Part shown: positions 29,103-40,279 of the stretch, piece after piece
How positions within the stretch are numbered: position 1 is the stretch's first letter
Layout of the letters: each line of letters opens with the position of its first letter
Assembly: GCA_013287505.1 (NCBI GenBank)
Contig: JABDDR010000002.1
Span: 1 to 43,146, forward strand
Direction of reading: 5' to 3'
Length of the DNA stretch: 43,146 nucleotides
DNA from: Gammaproteobacteria bacterium
GTDB taxonomy: Bacteria; Pseudomonadota; Gammaproteobacteria; Coxiellales; Coxiellaceae
Program-made: the position numbers and the translations under genes
The notes under the pieces: generated by a model
The model's input: only the letters and a program-made list of their open reading frames with translations
Told to the model about the DNA's origin: nothing
Database searches by the model: none

Positions 29103-30563
29103 GTGACGCATTTTAAAAAAATTGCTGCTGTGATGATGATCGGTGTTGCTTCACATGGATTTGCATCAGACACAAGCACAACTACTTTTGATATTTCACC
29201 TGCGGTCACAGCCATTACTTTGTCTAGCGATGGCTCAACGAGCGTGCTGTATACGATCACCAACAATTGGCAAAGTCCAGCATCTATCCCGGGTATTTCT
29301 GTCACACCCGGTTATGACACCGCGGGGCAAAATTTAAGTATCCAATCAAGCACAGACACTTGCGATGGCGCAACATTAGCGCCAAGAGCAACGTGCACAT
29401 TCAGGGTCATTATTCCAGGCGCCAATCAACCCTCCAGTTTTACGCTAAATCCCAGGGTGTGTGGTTTTTATGGTGCTACTTGCTCCTACGCGCAACTCCA
29501 ACCGGTTGCAGTCAGTGTATACACGCCTTTATTTCCAACACGTGCCTACGAACAACTTGATACGAGCGGAACCGGATATCAACTCGTCGGTATTAATGTT
29601 GCAAACACGAGCGATATTATTAGAACATCGCTCAGCGCTTTTATCAGCAGTAACACAGGCGCAGTTGCGGTTTCCAATGATGGCAGCACAGTATATGTTG
29701 CGGGCAATACCGTCAGTGGCCCGGTCATTCAAGTGTATACCGTTTCTGCATCATCATTAACGCTTTCAAAAACAATCAACCTTACATCCACAACAGACAG
29801 TTTCGACTTTGCCATGGCGCTAACACCCGACAGCACAAAATTATTTATTGCTGCGAAAAATACCACTAATAGCAACAAATCGAATATTTATTCCGTCAAA
29901 ACAAGTAGTGGCAGCGTCACCACATTAGCATCAAACGTTAGTCTTTTGGTGGGAACCAATAGTGTTGTGGCTTCACCCGATGGAACGACGGTTTATATCT
30001 CAACGAATTATCCTTCTGGCAGTGGCGGCACAGGTATACTCGCGTTTTCAACAACAGCAACTTCTGTTTCCAGTTCAGATTTTATGTCAGGAATCTCGCC
30101 CGCATTACCATCAGATGATCATCCAGCGCTTGCGATGGATCCAGGCGCAAATATTCTTTATGTTGCGAATAAAGCAGCGGCAACGCTTTATCAAATTACC
30201 GTCAGTGGCACGACGGGCTCGGTAGATTATTACGATATCCCCATTGGAGATGCGACCTCAACTTCAAATCCAAAAGGCATGGCTGTTTCTGCCGATGGCA
30301 GCACGGTTTATGTCACAAGAAATAATGATAACAAAGTAACATCGCTCAACGCGGCCAATAATAATTTTAATGCAAAAAATTCTGCAACAATTACTTCACC
30401 TTTTGGTGCAGCATTAACACCAGATGGCACACAACTGTATATAACAGAAACCACGGGCGGCACAAATACTGCGGTGGTTAACACATCGGCTTTTACAACA
30501 GCACCTACTTTAGTGAGCGTTGGTCAAGGCTCAGAAACAACTGGCAACTTCATGGGGCCTTAA
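29103..30563 (+). CDS. Exported Ig-like plus YVTN-type beta-propeller protein
   Basis: A 486-residue exported protein starting at a GTG at 29103 after AGGAG. The signal peptide is HFKKIAAVMMIGVASHGFA. Residues about 25-140 form a Cys-containing, Ig-like domain (VLYTITNN..., CTFRVIIPG). From about 165 there are six blade-like repeats of the form AVSNDGSTVYVAGN, ALTPDSTKLFIAAKN, VASPDGTTVYISTN, AMDPGANILYVANK, AVSADGSTVYVTRN and ALTPDGTQLYITET. Such YVTN propellers bind proteins or ligands; no catalytic residues can be named. The run of exported neighbours suggests a surface or secreted role. Confidence 0.78.
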   Translation: MTHFKKIAAVMMIGVASHGFASDTSTTTFDISPAVTAITLSSDGSTSVLYTITNNWQSPASIPGISVTPGYDTAGQNLSIQSSTDTCDGATLAPRATCTFRVIIPGANQPSSFTLNPRVCGFYGATCSYAQLQPVAVSVYTPLFPTRAYEQLDTSGTGYQLVGINVANTSDIIRTSLSAFISSNTGAVAVSNDGSTVYVAGNTVSGPVIQVYTVSASSLTLSKTINLTSTTDSFDFAMALTPDSTKLFIAAKNTTNSNKSNIYSVKTSSGSVTTLASNVSLLVGTNSVVASPDGTTVYISTNYPSGSGGTGILAFSTTATSVSSSDFMSGISPALPSDDHPALAMDPGANILYVANKAAATLYQITVSGTTGSVDYYDIPIGDATSTSNPKGMAVSADGSTVYVTRNNDNKVTSLNAANNNFNAKNSATITSPFGAALTPDGTQLYITETTGGTNTAVVNTSAFTTAPTLVSVGQGSETTGNFMGP

Positions 30564-30689
30564 TTTAAGGCTCCCGCATTCATATCATCGCTATTCTCTT
30601 ACCAAGCAAAATACTTTACTATTGCTAAATTTTATCAAGCGCCACAATAGGAACACTGTGGAATATCTATCATGTCCAAGAGGGAATCC

Positions 30690-33186
<2,497 letters not shown>

Positions 33187-33562
33187 TGGGACGCACTGGG
33201 TGTTGAGCTTTCTACAAAACGCGCGCCTTACCGGGACGCGCCTCTGTAGCGCTTCGATTTTAGCGATGTGCTTGTTGCGAAGATCTACGGTAGCACACCC
33301 GGCAGTGCGTGAATCAACTCTCACTACTTTATCCCTAATTCTTCACAAAAATCACCACTTTCTATCCACAAAAAGAAAATTTATAACTGATTGATTTAAA
33401 ATAAAATAAAAATGTTATCCACATATTAACAACCGATTATCATCAATCAGCAATGGTTTCCAGCAACTAAAGGGTTTTTTAAAAAACCGCATTGAAGTTA
33501 TGTTATGAACTCGTTATAGTGGTAATACTTCTTTTTCAACAAACAATTTAAGGACAATCCCC
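33187..33562. other. Non-coding gap with DnaA-box-like sites before the DsbA-like gene
   Basis: The first part (33200-33310) holds GC-rich inverted words and looks like repeat debris. The second part is AT-rich, with CTATCCACA at 33362-33370 (one mismatch to a DnaA box) and a perfect TTATCCACA at 33415-33423. A 16-base palindrome GGTTTTTTAAAAAACC follows at 33473-33488. A good promoter for the DsbA-like gene ends the region. Confidence 0.55.
33492..33520 (+). promoter_or_regulatory. Sigma-70 promoter of the DsbA-like gene
   Basis: TTGAAG at 33492-33497 and TATAGT at 33515-33520 are spaced by exactly 17 bases, 42 bases before the start codon. Both hexamers match five of six and five of six consensus positions or nearly so. 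The A/T palindrome just upstream could be an operator. Confidence 0.6.
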
Positions 33563-34357
33563 GTGAAAAAAACAATGCATAGGACACTCATTTCGATTGC
33601 CATTACCGCTCTCATGTGTCTCGGTGGCGCGGCAATTGCAGCTGACACAACACCGACAACTGGAATGCAAACTTCATCATTTACACCTGCACAAGTAGAT
33701 CAGTTACAGGGCATTATTAAAAGTTATCTCATCAGCAATCCACAAGTACTTGTTGAAGCATCGCAAGCATTGCAAGCACAACAAGAAAAACAAATGCAAA
33801 CAACGGCGATGTCTGCCATCCAAAAAAATAAAACTGCATTGTTTGACGATACGCAATCACCCAGCATAGGAAACAAAACATCAGCGGTAACACTTGTTGA
33901 ATTTTTTGATTACCAATGCGGACACTGTCGTGAAATGGCACCACAAGTTGAAAAATTAATTTCGGAAGACAAAAATCTACATATGGTATTTAAAGAACTG
34001 CCGATTTTTGGTGGTATGTCTCAGTATGCTGCAAAAGCTGCGTTGGCCGCTGCAATGCAACCCGATAAATATTATACGTTCCATAATTTATTATTAACGA
34101 CCAGCAATCCACTGACGAAAGAAAGTGTTATGGAAATTGCGAAAAAAGCAGGGCTAGATGTTGCAACCCTGAAAAAAGATATGGACAGCCCAGCAATTGA
34201 AAAACAACTCAAAGATAATTTTCAATTAGCGCAAGAACTTAAAGTAATGGGTACGCCAACATTTGTTATCGGCAATAAAGCACAAACAAAATTTGCTTAT
34301 ATTCCAGGCGCTACTTCGCTGGATAATTTACAAGAACAAATTAAATCAGTGCAATAA
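33563..34357 (+). CDS. Periplasmic DsbA/Com1-like thiol-disulfide oxidoreductase
   Basis: A 264-residue exported thioredoxin-fold protein. The signal peptide ends near GGAAIAA. An N-terminal helical segment (FTPAQVDQLQGIIKSYLISN and on to about residue 90) is of the type that dimerises Com1 and Legionella DsbA2 proteins. The active site is FFDYQCGHCREM, with Cys119 and Cys122, and the cis-proline loop is MGTPTFVIG. It probably forms or isomerises disulfides in exported proteins; several Cys-rich exported proteins are encoded in this window. The start is GTG at 33563 after AAGGAC. Com1 is a known Coxiella antigen, which supports the taxonomic guess. Confidence 0.88.
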   Translation: MKKTMHRTLISIAITALMCLGGAAIAADTTPTTGMQTSSFTPAQVDQLQGIIKSYLISNPQVLVEASQALQAQQEKQMQTTAMSAIQKNKTALFDDTQSPSIGNKTSAVTLVEFFDYQCGHCREMAPQVEKLISEDKNLHMVFKELPIFGGMSQYAAKAALAAAMQPDKYYTFHNLLLTTSNPLTKESVMEIAKKAGLDVATLKKDMDSPAIEKQLKDNFQLAQELKVMGTPTFVIGNKAQTKFAYIPGATSLDNLQEQIKSVQ

Positions 34358-34367
34358 AATTGGCGTA

Positions 34368-34389
34368 GAGACGCGATTTATCGCGTCTC
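34368..34389. repeat. Compact hairpin repeat before glyQ
   Basis: GAGACGCGAT-TT-ATCGCGTCTC is a perfect 10-bp stem with a two-base turn, 20 bases before the glyQ start. It shares its core with the inverted repeat at 20174-20264. It may end dsbA-like transcription or fold the glyQ leader. Confidence 0.7.
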
Positions 34390-34408
34390 TTCTCTATGAA
34401 GAAGCCTT

Positions 34409-35308
34409 ATGTATCCCTCTAAAAAACCACTCACCTTCCAAGAAATCATTTTCACACTACAACAATTTTGGGCAAATCAAGGTTGCGTCATTTTACAACC
34501 GCTCGATCTTGAAGTGGGCGCAGGCACTTTTCATCCTTCGACATTTTTACGCGCTATCGGACCAGAACCGTGGAATGCCGCATTTGTGCAACCCTCGCGT
34601 CGTCCAACAGACGGGCGTTACGGCGAAAATCCCAATCGTGGCCAGCATTATTATCAATTTCAAGTCATGTTAAAACCGTCGCCAGATAATATTCAAAACA
34701 TCTATTTAGATTCATTGCGCGCATTGGGCATTGATCCTTTGTTGCATGATATTCGTTTTGTTGAGGACAATTGGGAATCGCCCACATTAGGCGCCTGGGG
34801 TTTAGGCTGGGAAGTTTGGCAAGATGGCATGGAAATCACGCAATTTACTTATTTCCAACAAATCGGCGGTTTACCTTGCAATCCTGTCACAGGCGAAATC
34901 ACTTATGGGTTAGAACGTCTGGCGATGTTTTTACAAGGCAAAGACAGCATGTTTGATTTAATCTGGACCGAAAATATATCGGGCACTATCACCTACAAAA
35001 ATGTTTTTCATCAAAACGAAGTTGAAATGTCTGCTTTTAACTTCGAACATGCCGACACAAAAAAATATTTTGAATTATTTGATTTTTATGAGGCCGAGGC
35101 AAAACGATTTATCGAATTACAACTACCCTTGGTCGCTTATGAAATGGTTTTAAAAGCCTCTCACACATTTAATTTATTGGATGCGCGCGCCGCCATTTCC
35201 GTTTCAGAAAGACAACGATTTATTTTACGTGTACGCACTTTAAGTTTTGGTGTTGCGAATGCTTATTATGCCGCGCGCGAAGCACTTGGATTTCCATTAT
35301 TAACGTGA
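34409..35308 (+). CDS. glyQ: Glycyl-tRNA synthetase alpha subunit
   Basis: Catalytic core subunit of the bacterial alpha2-beta2 glycyl-tRNA synthetase, class II, 299 residues (typical about 300). [20 protein letters not shown] and [20 protein letters not shown] open the protein. [38 protein letters not shown] and [16 protein letters not shown] carry the class II motifs. glyS follows, but a 169-bp palindromic element lies in the 238-base gap; in most genomes the two genes nearly touch. Confidence 0.96.
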   Translation: MYPSKKPLTFQEIIFTLQQFWANQGCVILQPLDLEVGAGTFHPSTFLRAIGPEPWNAAFVQPSRRPTDGRYGENPNRGQHYYQFQVMLKPSPDNIQNIYLDSLRALGIDPLLHDIRFVEDNWESPTLGAWGLGWEVWQDGMEITQFTYFQQIGGLPCNPVTGEITYGLERLAMFLQGKDSMFDLIWTENISGTITYKNVFHQNEVEMSAFNFEHADTKKYFELFDFYEAEAKRFIELQLPLVAYEMVLKASHTFNLLDARAAISVSERQRFILRVRTLSFGVANAYYAAREALGFPLLT

Positions 35309-35338
35309 TTTTTAACTTGCTTCGCTATGTGCGAGTGA

Positions 35339-35507
35339 GATATGACAGGCAAAACAATATGAACCTGAATGCGAGTGGGAACTTGGATGTGTCTTTTTTT
35401 CACTCTTACCGGTACTTTATATAGAAGTGCTTATCAATATCGTAAGAGTGAAAAAATGGCACGTCCAAGTCACCCACGAGCAGATCGATAATTGCGCCTG
35501 TCATATC
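35339..35507. repeat. MITE-like palindromic element between glyQ and glyS
   Basis: Terminal arms GATATGACAGGC (35339-35350) and GCCTGTCATATC (35496-35507) are perfect. Inside, 35371-35409 pairs imperfectly with about 35442-35482, including CACTCTTAC/GTAAGAGTG. The first 29 bases of that arm are the same as the arm at 15962-15990, so this is a second copy of the rpoH-ftsX core element (169 against 172 bp). It has no coding capacity. Confidence 0.8.
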
Positions 35508-35546
35508 GAACGATTACTGAATTTATTTATCATGAATGATTGAATT

Positions 35547-37613
35547 ATGAATAAACAAGATTTTCTACTAGAAATCGGCTGCGAAGAAATTCCTGCAAAT
35601 ATGCAGCAAACGTTATCGCATAATTTACGCGAACAACTATCGCAATTATTATCTGAAAATAAATTAACATTCACAAATATAAAATGTTTTTCAACACCCC
35701 GTCGCTTAGCAATTATTGTAAATGAATTAGACACCATCCAACCCGCACAATCCTTTGAACGCCAAGGTCCTGGACTACAAGAAGCATACGATAAAAATGG
35801 CACACCCACTTTAATGTGCATCGGATTTGCAAAATCATGCGGCGTTTCAGTAGATCAATTAGAAACAAAAGAAACACCCAAAGGAAAACGTTTATTTTGT
35901 GTATCAAAAAAACCAGGGCAGCAAACCAAAGAATTACTTCCTGAGATTGTATCTAAAGCGATTTCAAAACTTTCAATTCCAAAACCCATGCGCTGGGGAA
36001 ATCACACCACCTCATTTATTCGACCCGTACATTGGGTTGTTATGTTGTTTGGTGATGAATTAATTCCCGCAGAGATTTTGGGTCAAAAAACAACGCGCGA
36101 CACACTCGGTCATCGATTCCACCATCCAAAACCCATTCGCATTTCAAAACCCAGCGAATATAATTTATTGCTTTACTCACAAGGTTTTGTGATCGCAGAT
36201 TTCGAAGCACGTAAAAACGTCATTCAAAAATCAATCCGCGCTTTAGAAAATGACAATCAAAAAGTAATTGTTGATGAGAATTTATTGGATGAAGTCACGG
36301 GATTGGTTGAATGGCCCGTCGTATTAAAAGGCACGTTTGATAAGAGCTTTTTAACAGTCCCCAAAGAAGCGTTAATGACTGCCATGAAAACACATCAAAA
36401 ATGTTTTCCTGTCGTAGATAAAAATGATCAGCTATTGCCATATTTTATTTTAACCAGCAATATTATGAGCAAAAATCCGGAGATGGTTGTTGCGGGAAAT
36501 GAACGTGTTATCCGTGCACGATTATCTGACGCCGCATTTTTCTATCAACAAGATTTATCGCGCTCATTATTAAATCGATTGCCGCAACTTGATTCTATTA
36601 TTTTTCAAGATCAACTCGGCAGTTTGGGTGATAAAACACAGCGACTTATTAAATTAATAACCCATCTTTCCAAAAAAATAAATTTGGAAAATGCGCATGC
36701 AAAACGCGCAGCACAATTATGCAAATGTGATTTAGTCACAGGCATGGTAAGCGAATTTCCTAACCTGCAAGGCATTATGGGGTGTTATTACGCGTTACAC
36801 GATCAAGAATCAGAAAATGTTGCCACAGCAATCCGAGAACATTATTTACCGAAATTTTCAGGTGATGTTTTACCACAAACAGAAATGGGTGTTTGTTTAG
36901 CATTGGCCGATCGAATTGATACACTGACAGGTATCATCGGTATCGGAAAAATTCCCACAGGTGACAAAGATCCATTTGCACTGCGCAGAACGGCGCACGG
37001 CATTGTGCGTCTTTTAATTGAAAAAAAACTAGATATTGATTTACTGGGTTTATTAAAAGAATCTAAAAAATTATTTGCGGTAGAATTATCTAATCAGAAT
37101 GTGATTAATGACACATTTGATTTTATCATGGGTCGATTAAAATCATATTACATTGAACAAGGTATTGCGGTTGAAGTTTTCGAAGCGGTCAATGCACGCA
37201 AACCATCCTCGCTCTTTGATTTTGATCGACGTGTAAAAGCAGTGATGCATTTTCAAAAGTTGCCTGAAGCAATTAGTTTGGCTGCAGCCAATAAACGCGT
37301 ACTCAATATTTTAAAAAAACAAACCACAAAATTATCCTGCGCGCATAGTAAATATTTTGAATTTCCAGCAGAGCACGAATTGGATAAAAAATTAGATATC
37401 TGTGCAAATGCCGTCAATGCACTCTATGAAAAAGCAGATTACGAAAAAGCGCTATCAGAATTATCCACACTCAAAGAACCGATCGATCAATTTTTTGATT
37501 CTGTTATGGTAATGGTCGACGATGAAAATAAAAAACAAAATCGTTTGGCTTTACTCAAACAAATCGGCAATTTACTGGGTAAAGTAGCCGACATTTCATT
37601 GCTGCCATCATGA
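35547..37613 (+). CDS. glyS: Glycyl-tRNA synthetase beta subunit
   Basis: The tRNA-recognising beta subunit, 688 residues, the usual length. DFLLEIGCEEIPANM is the typical N-terminus; CFSTPRRLAIIVNEL, PKPMRWGN...FIRPVHWVVMLFGDE and FEARKNVIQ follow. The HD-like part is in PNLQGIMGCYYALHDQE, with KIPTGDKDPFALRRTAHGIV near 460-480; the C-terminal anticodon-binding region ends with FFDSVMVMVDDEN. The ATGA junction overlaps rsmB by four bases, so rsmB is translationally coupled. Confidence 0.96.
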   Translation: MNKQDFLLEIGCEEIPANMQQTLSHNLREQLSQLLSENKLTFTNIKCFSTPRRLAIIVNELDTIQPAQSFERQGPGLQEAYDKNGTPTLMCIGFAKSCGVSVDQLETKETPKGKRLFCVSKKPGQQTKELLPEIVSKAISKLSIPKPMRWGNHTTSFIRPVHWVVMLFGDELIPAEILGQKTTRDTLGHRFHHPKPIRISKPSEYNLLLYSQGFVIADFEARKNVIQKSIRALENDNQKVIVDENLLDEVTGLVEWPVVLKGTFDKSFLTVPKEALMTAMKTHQKCFPVVDKNDQLLPYFILTSNIMSKNPEMVVAGNERVIRARLSDAAFFYQQDLSRSLLNRLPQLDSIIFQDQLGSLGDKTQRLIKLITHLSKKINLENAHAKRAAQLCKCDLVTGMVSEFPNLQGIMGCYYALHDQESENVATAIREHYLPKFSGDVLPQTEMGVCLALADRIDTLTGIIGIGKIPTGDKDPFALRRTAHGIVRLLIEKKLDIDLLGLLKESKKLFAVELSNQNVINDTFDFIMGRLKSYYIEQGIAVEVFEAVNARKPSSLFDFDRRVKAVMHFQKLPEAISLAAANKRVLNILKKQTTKLSCAHSKYFEFPAEHELDKKLDICANAVNALYEKADYEKALSELSTLKEPIDQFFDSVMVMVDDENKKQNRLALLKQIGNLLGKVADISLLPS

Positions 37614-38917
37614 GCAATTCCCGCGCCATCGCTGCCACCATCATCGAAGAAGTATGCTATCAAGGCGTCTCCTTATCCGACGCTTTTTTAAATCCCGAAT
37701 TAAAGCCTCACGCCAATGATTATGGATTTATCAAAGAGATATGTTTTGGCACCATCCGTTATTGGATTTCATTACAAGCACTATTAAAAGATTTATTAAA
37801 AACCCCTTTAAAACCAGAAGATAAAGATATTGAGTGTTTATTGTGTGTTGGTTTATATCAATTAATTTATATGAATGTACCTGATTATGCGTTAGTTAAC
37901 GAAACTGTAACAGCAACGCGCGTACTAGAAAAATCCTGGGCATCTGCCTTGGTCAATAAAATTTTACATATGGCAATTGAAAAAAATAATGAGGGCGTGC
38001 TTAAAACACGGGGAATTACTGCACAATATGCCCATCCCAATTGGATTATTGAAAAAACAAAAATGGCGTGGCCCAACGATTGGGAAAAAATATTAACAGC
38101 AAATAATCAAAAAGCACCCTTATTTTTACGTGTCAATAAAACAAAAACAACGATTGAAAATTTCGAAAAGTTATTATCAGAGCAAAATATTATTTATGAA
38201 CGCGTGGCAGATTTACCCTACGCATTATTATTGCCCGCACCACTTCCTGTTGAAAAAATACCTGGTTTTCAAGAGGGATTATTTAGTGTGCAAGATGTCA
38301 GCGGACAAAAAGTCATTGATTACTTAGATATTAAATCAGGGCAAAGCATTTTGGATGCATGCGCTGCGCCTGGTGGTAAAGCAACACATATCTTAGAATT
38401 TTGTCATGATATAAAAAAATATGTTGGTGTGGATATTCATAAAACCAGGCTGAAAAAAGTATCAGACAATTTAAAACGTCTACAACTGCCTAAAAGAAAT
38501 GTCACGTTAATTGCAGAAGATATTTGTAATGTGAATGCTTGGTGGGATGGCGATTATTTTGATCGCATATTGGTGGATGCGCCTTGTTCTGCAACCGGCG
38601 TTATTCGTCGTCATCCTGATATTAAAATTTTACGTAAAAAAACAGATATTAAAAGTTTAGCGCAGCAGCAATTAAAAATTCTTGAATCCGTTTGGCCAAC
38701 GCTCAATAAATCTGGAAAATTAATTTACACAACATGTTCTATTTTTCCTGATGAAAATGAAAATGTTGTTGATTCATTTTTATCGTCACATCTTGATGCA
38801 AAAATTATTCCTATCGATAATTCTTGGGGAATTTGCTTGAAGTATGGACAGCAAGTATTAACAGGTGAGCGTGATCGCGATGGGTTTTATTATGCGATTA
38901 TTCAGAAAACTTCTTAA
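37610..38917 (+). CDS. rsmB: 16S rRNA m5C967 methyltransferase
   Basis: SAM-dependent cytosine-5 methyltransferase of the NOL1/NOP2/Sun family, 435 residues. The N-terminal NusB-like domain (about 1-140: FIKEICFGTIRYWISLQALL, YALVNETVTATRVL) is joined to a catalytic domain. That domain has LDACAAPGGKATHILE for SAM, DAPCSATGVIRRHPDIK and TTCSIFPDENENVV with the two family cysteines. glyQ, glyS and rsmB are all close to oriC in Pseudomonas, which supports an origin-proximal setting. About 700 bases of repeats and AT-rich DNA follow. Confidence 0.95.
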   Translation: MSNSRAIAATIIEEVCYQGVSLSDAFLNPELKPHANDYGFIKEICFGTIRYWISLQALLKDLLKTPLKPEDKDIECLLCVGLYQLIYMNVPDYALVNETVTATRVLEKSWASALVNKILHMAIEKNNEGVLKTRGITAQYAHPNWIIEKTKMAWPNDWEKILTANNQKAPLFLRVNKTKTTIENFEKLLSEQNIIYERVADLPYALLLPAPLPVEKIPGFQEGLFSVQDVSGQKVIDYLDIKSGQSILDACAAPGGKATHILEFCHDIKKYVGVDIHKTRLKKVSDNLKRLQLPKRNVTLIAEDICNVNAWWDGDYFDRILVDAPCSATGVIRRHPDIKILRKKTDIKSLAQQQLKILESVWPTLNKSGKLIYTTCSIFPDENENVVDSFLSSHLDAKIIPIDNSWGICLKYGQQVLTGERDRDGFYYAIIQKTS

Positions 38918-38937
38918 AAATAAATCTATTTTTACCG

Positions 38938-38969
38938 CTCGCTTTAAACAAACCTCGCTTTAAACAAAC
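38938..38969. repeat. Tandem 16-base repeat, two copies
   Basis: CTCGCTTTAAACAAAC occurs twice in direct succession at 38938-38953 and 38954-38969, just after rsmB and before a folded element. Probably a small slippage duplication. Confidence 0.8.
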
Positions 38970-38988
38970 CACGCAACCGCTTGCTTTT

Positions 38989-39097
38989 TGTTATGGTTAG
39001 GGTAGCACTCTCGGGGACGCCGTGAACCCATCCATGGGGGCTCGCCAATGTCATCCATGACATTGACGCCCCTCGAGCACTACCCGTAACCATAACA
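38989..39097. repeat. Cloverleaf-like palindromic element A
   Basis: Outer arms 38989-39016 and 39069-39097 pair imperfectly (TGTTATGGTTA with TAACCATAACA at the ends). The interior holds two further hairpins, CCCATCCATGGG (39027-39038) and AATGTCATCCATGACATT (39047-39064), both capped by the same CAT-CC-ATG turn. The whole can fold as a stem with two side arms. No coding capacity. Confidence 0.7.
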
Positions 39098-39136
39098 AAC
39101 GCCGCTGCATCGGTGATACTTTAAAATCCGTGAGGG

Positions 39137-39161
39137 GCGCTTTTAATTTAAATAAAAGCGC
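39137..39161. repeat. AT-loop hairpin downstream of rsmB
   Basis: GCGCTTTTA and TAAAAGCGC form a perfect 9-bp stem around a seven-base loop. It lies between the two folded elements and lacks a T-run, so a terminator role is only possible. Confidence 0.55.
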
Positions 39162-39209
39162 GAATAAATCAAAAGGCGTGAGCAATTGTTTGACGCAATC
39201 AAATCAGTT

Positions 39210-39325
39210 GATGGAAAGTTGGATCCCTATCTCTTTTGCAGCGAATAGAAACAGGATGTTTCGGGACCGGGCCATGGATGGCCCATTTCTTGAGCGGAAA
39301 AAGAGATAGGGTCCAGCTTTCCATC
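39210..39325. repeat. Palindromic element B with CAT-GG-ATG hairpin
   Basis: Arms 39210-39237 and 39298-39325 are inverted repeats with one mismatch and one single-base gap. The centre has GGGCCATGGATGGCCC (39269-39284), a 7-bp stem whose CATGGATG core is the complement of the CATCCATG core in element A. The shared tip suggests the two are related elements. Confidence 0.7.
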
Positions 39326-39339
39326 TCCTCATAAATAAA

Positions 39340-39610
39340 TTCGCATCCTCATTGTCTTTTTATAGATTTTTCCTGTGCACAACCCCCGTATATCCCCTGT
39401 ATATAACTGTGTGTATTTTTTTCGAAAAGTTATCCACAGAAATACAAACAACCTAAACAGTACTTATTGACCCCCATAAACTTAATCATAACTCATTGAT
39501 TTTATACAAAACAAATCACTTATCCACAGAAAATCGCTCACACTATTACTACTAATATCTAAATATAAAATATATGTAATAATAACGTTGTTTCAAAATT
39601 AAGTTACCAG
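39340..39610. other. Candidate replication origin (DnaA boxes plus AT-rich tract)
   Basis: This gene-free stretch has two perfect DnaA boxes TTATCCACA at 39430-39438 and 39520-39528, in the same orientation, each followed by GA. After the second box come a short GC-containing spacer and ACTATTACTACTAATATCT (39542-39560), the complement of TAG-type DnaA trios, then a very AT-rich tract to about 39590. Box, spacer, trio and AT tract are the parts of a basal unwinding unit. The gene strand pattern does not clearly place the origin here, so this stays a candidate. Confidence 0.45.
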
Positions 39611-39643
39611 TATGATGTGCGAATATTGCACCACCGAGGTTTT

Positions 39644-40054
39644 ATGCTAAAGCGATTTTTAATTTTTGTACTCGCTGTGAGTTGCGCTACGGCGTGTTTA
39701 GCGGATACGCTATGGCACTGCACTGCCACAAGCTCAAAAGGCGCTGTGTGGAATCAATATGCGTCTACACGCGATGGTTCTCGCTCGGTTGTAGAAGACC
39801 AATGCATTCCAAATAACAATCACAAAGAATGCCCCGTTGTTTGCTTCCCGCCCAGAGTGTATTGGCGTTGTTTTTCACACGACACAGTTCCTGTTGTGAA
39901 GAACACAAAAAATACACCTCAACCAAAGCAAGGCACATGGTATTGGACATCATTTAGCAAGCAAGTTGCGATTAACGGCGCGCGAGATGCTTGTCGTCAC
40001 AACAGTGGGTTTGGTGGATGCTATGTGAATCCCAACACATGCGCATCTTCTTAA
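39644..40054 (+). CDS. Exported Cys-rich protein with internal duplication
   Basis: A 136-residue exported protein from the ATG at 39644 (signal peptide KRFLIFVLAVSCATACLA); an ATG at 39617 would only add a charged leader. The mature part has two similar halves. Each begins W-x-C (WHCTATSSKG and WRCFSHDTV), followed by a W.....S/T segment (VWNQYASTRDGSRSVVEDQC and WYWTSFSKQVAINGARDAC) and further cysteines (KECPVVC, GFGGCYVNPNTC). The pattern resembles DUF4189-like small exported domains, probably disulfide-bonded. Function unknown. A small Cys-rich lipoprotein follows after 24 bases. Confidence 0.65.
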   Translation: MLKRFLIFVLAVSCATACLADTLWHCTATSSKGAVWNQYASTRDGSRSVVEDQCIPNNNHKECPVVCFPPRVYWRCFSHDTVPVVKNTKNTPQPKQGTWYWTSFSKQVAINGARDACRHNSGFGGCYVNPNTCASS

Positions 40055-40078
40055 AAAATAACAACCGAGAGAAAAACA

Positions 40079-40273
40079 ATGCGTCACATTTTTTCTTTTA
40101 TTAAAATAATTCCCGTTTTTACAATCGTATTAATTTTGTCCAGCTGCGCCAGCTATACCGGAAATCCAAAAGAAAAAAACGCGCAATCACAAAATACTAA
40201 TGCGCAATGTTATAACTGGTGCCACAATGGCTGGTGTTCAAAACACTGTGAAGTGCCCGTACGAATAAATTAG
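40079..40273 (+). CDS. Small Cys-rich lipoprotein
   Basis: A 64-residue protein with a lipoprotein signal peptide: a basic start, a hydrophobic core and the lipobox LSSC at about 20-23. After cleavage about 42 residues remain, ending in CYNWCHNGWCSKHCEVPVRIN. These four closely spaced cysteines with His and Trp could bind a metal or form two disulfides. AGAGAAA lies before the ATG. It is read after the Cys-rich exported gene and seven bases before the cyclase gene, so the three may be one transcript. No family was recognised. Confidence 0.6.
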   Translation: MRHIFSFIKIIPVFTIVLILSSCASYTGNPKEKNAQSQNTNAQCYNWCHNGWCSKHCEVPVRIN

Positions 40274-40279
40274 TCAATA

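Noticed and set aside
30564-30689. A SAM riboswitch before metK
   Set aside because: I looked for the conserved helices of SAM leaders and saw none; the region is short and AT-rich.
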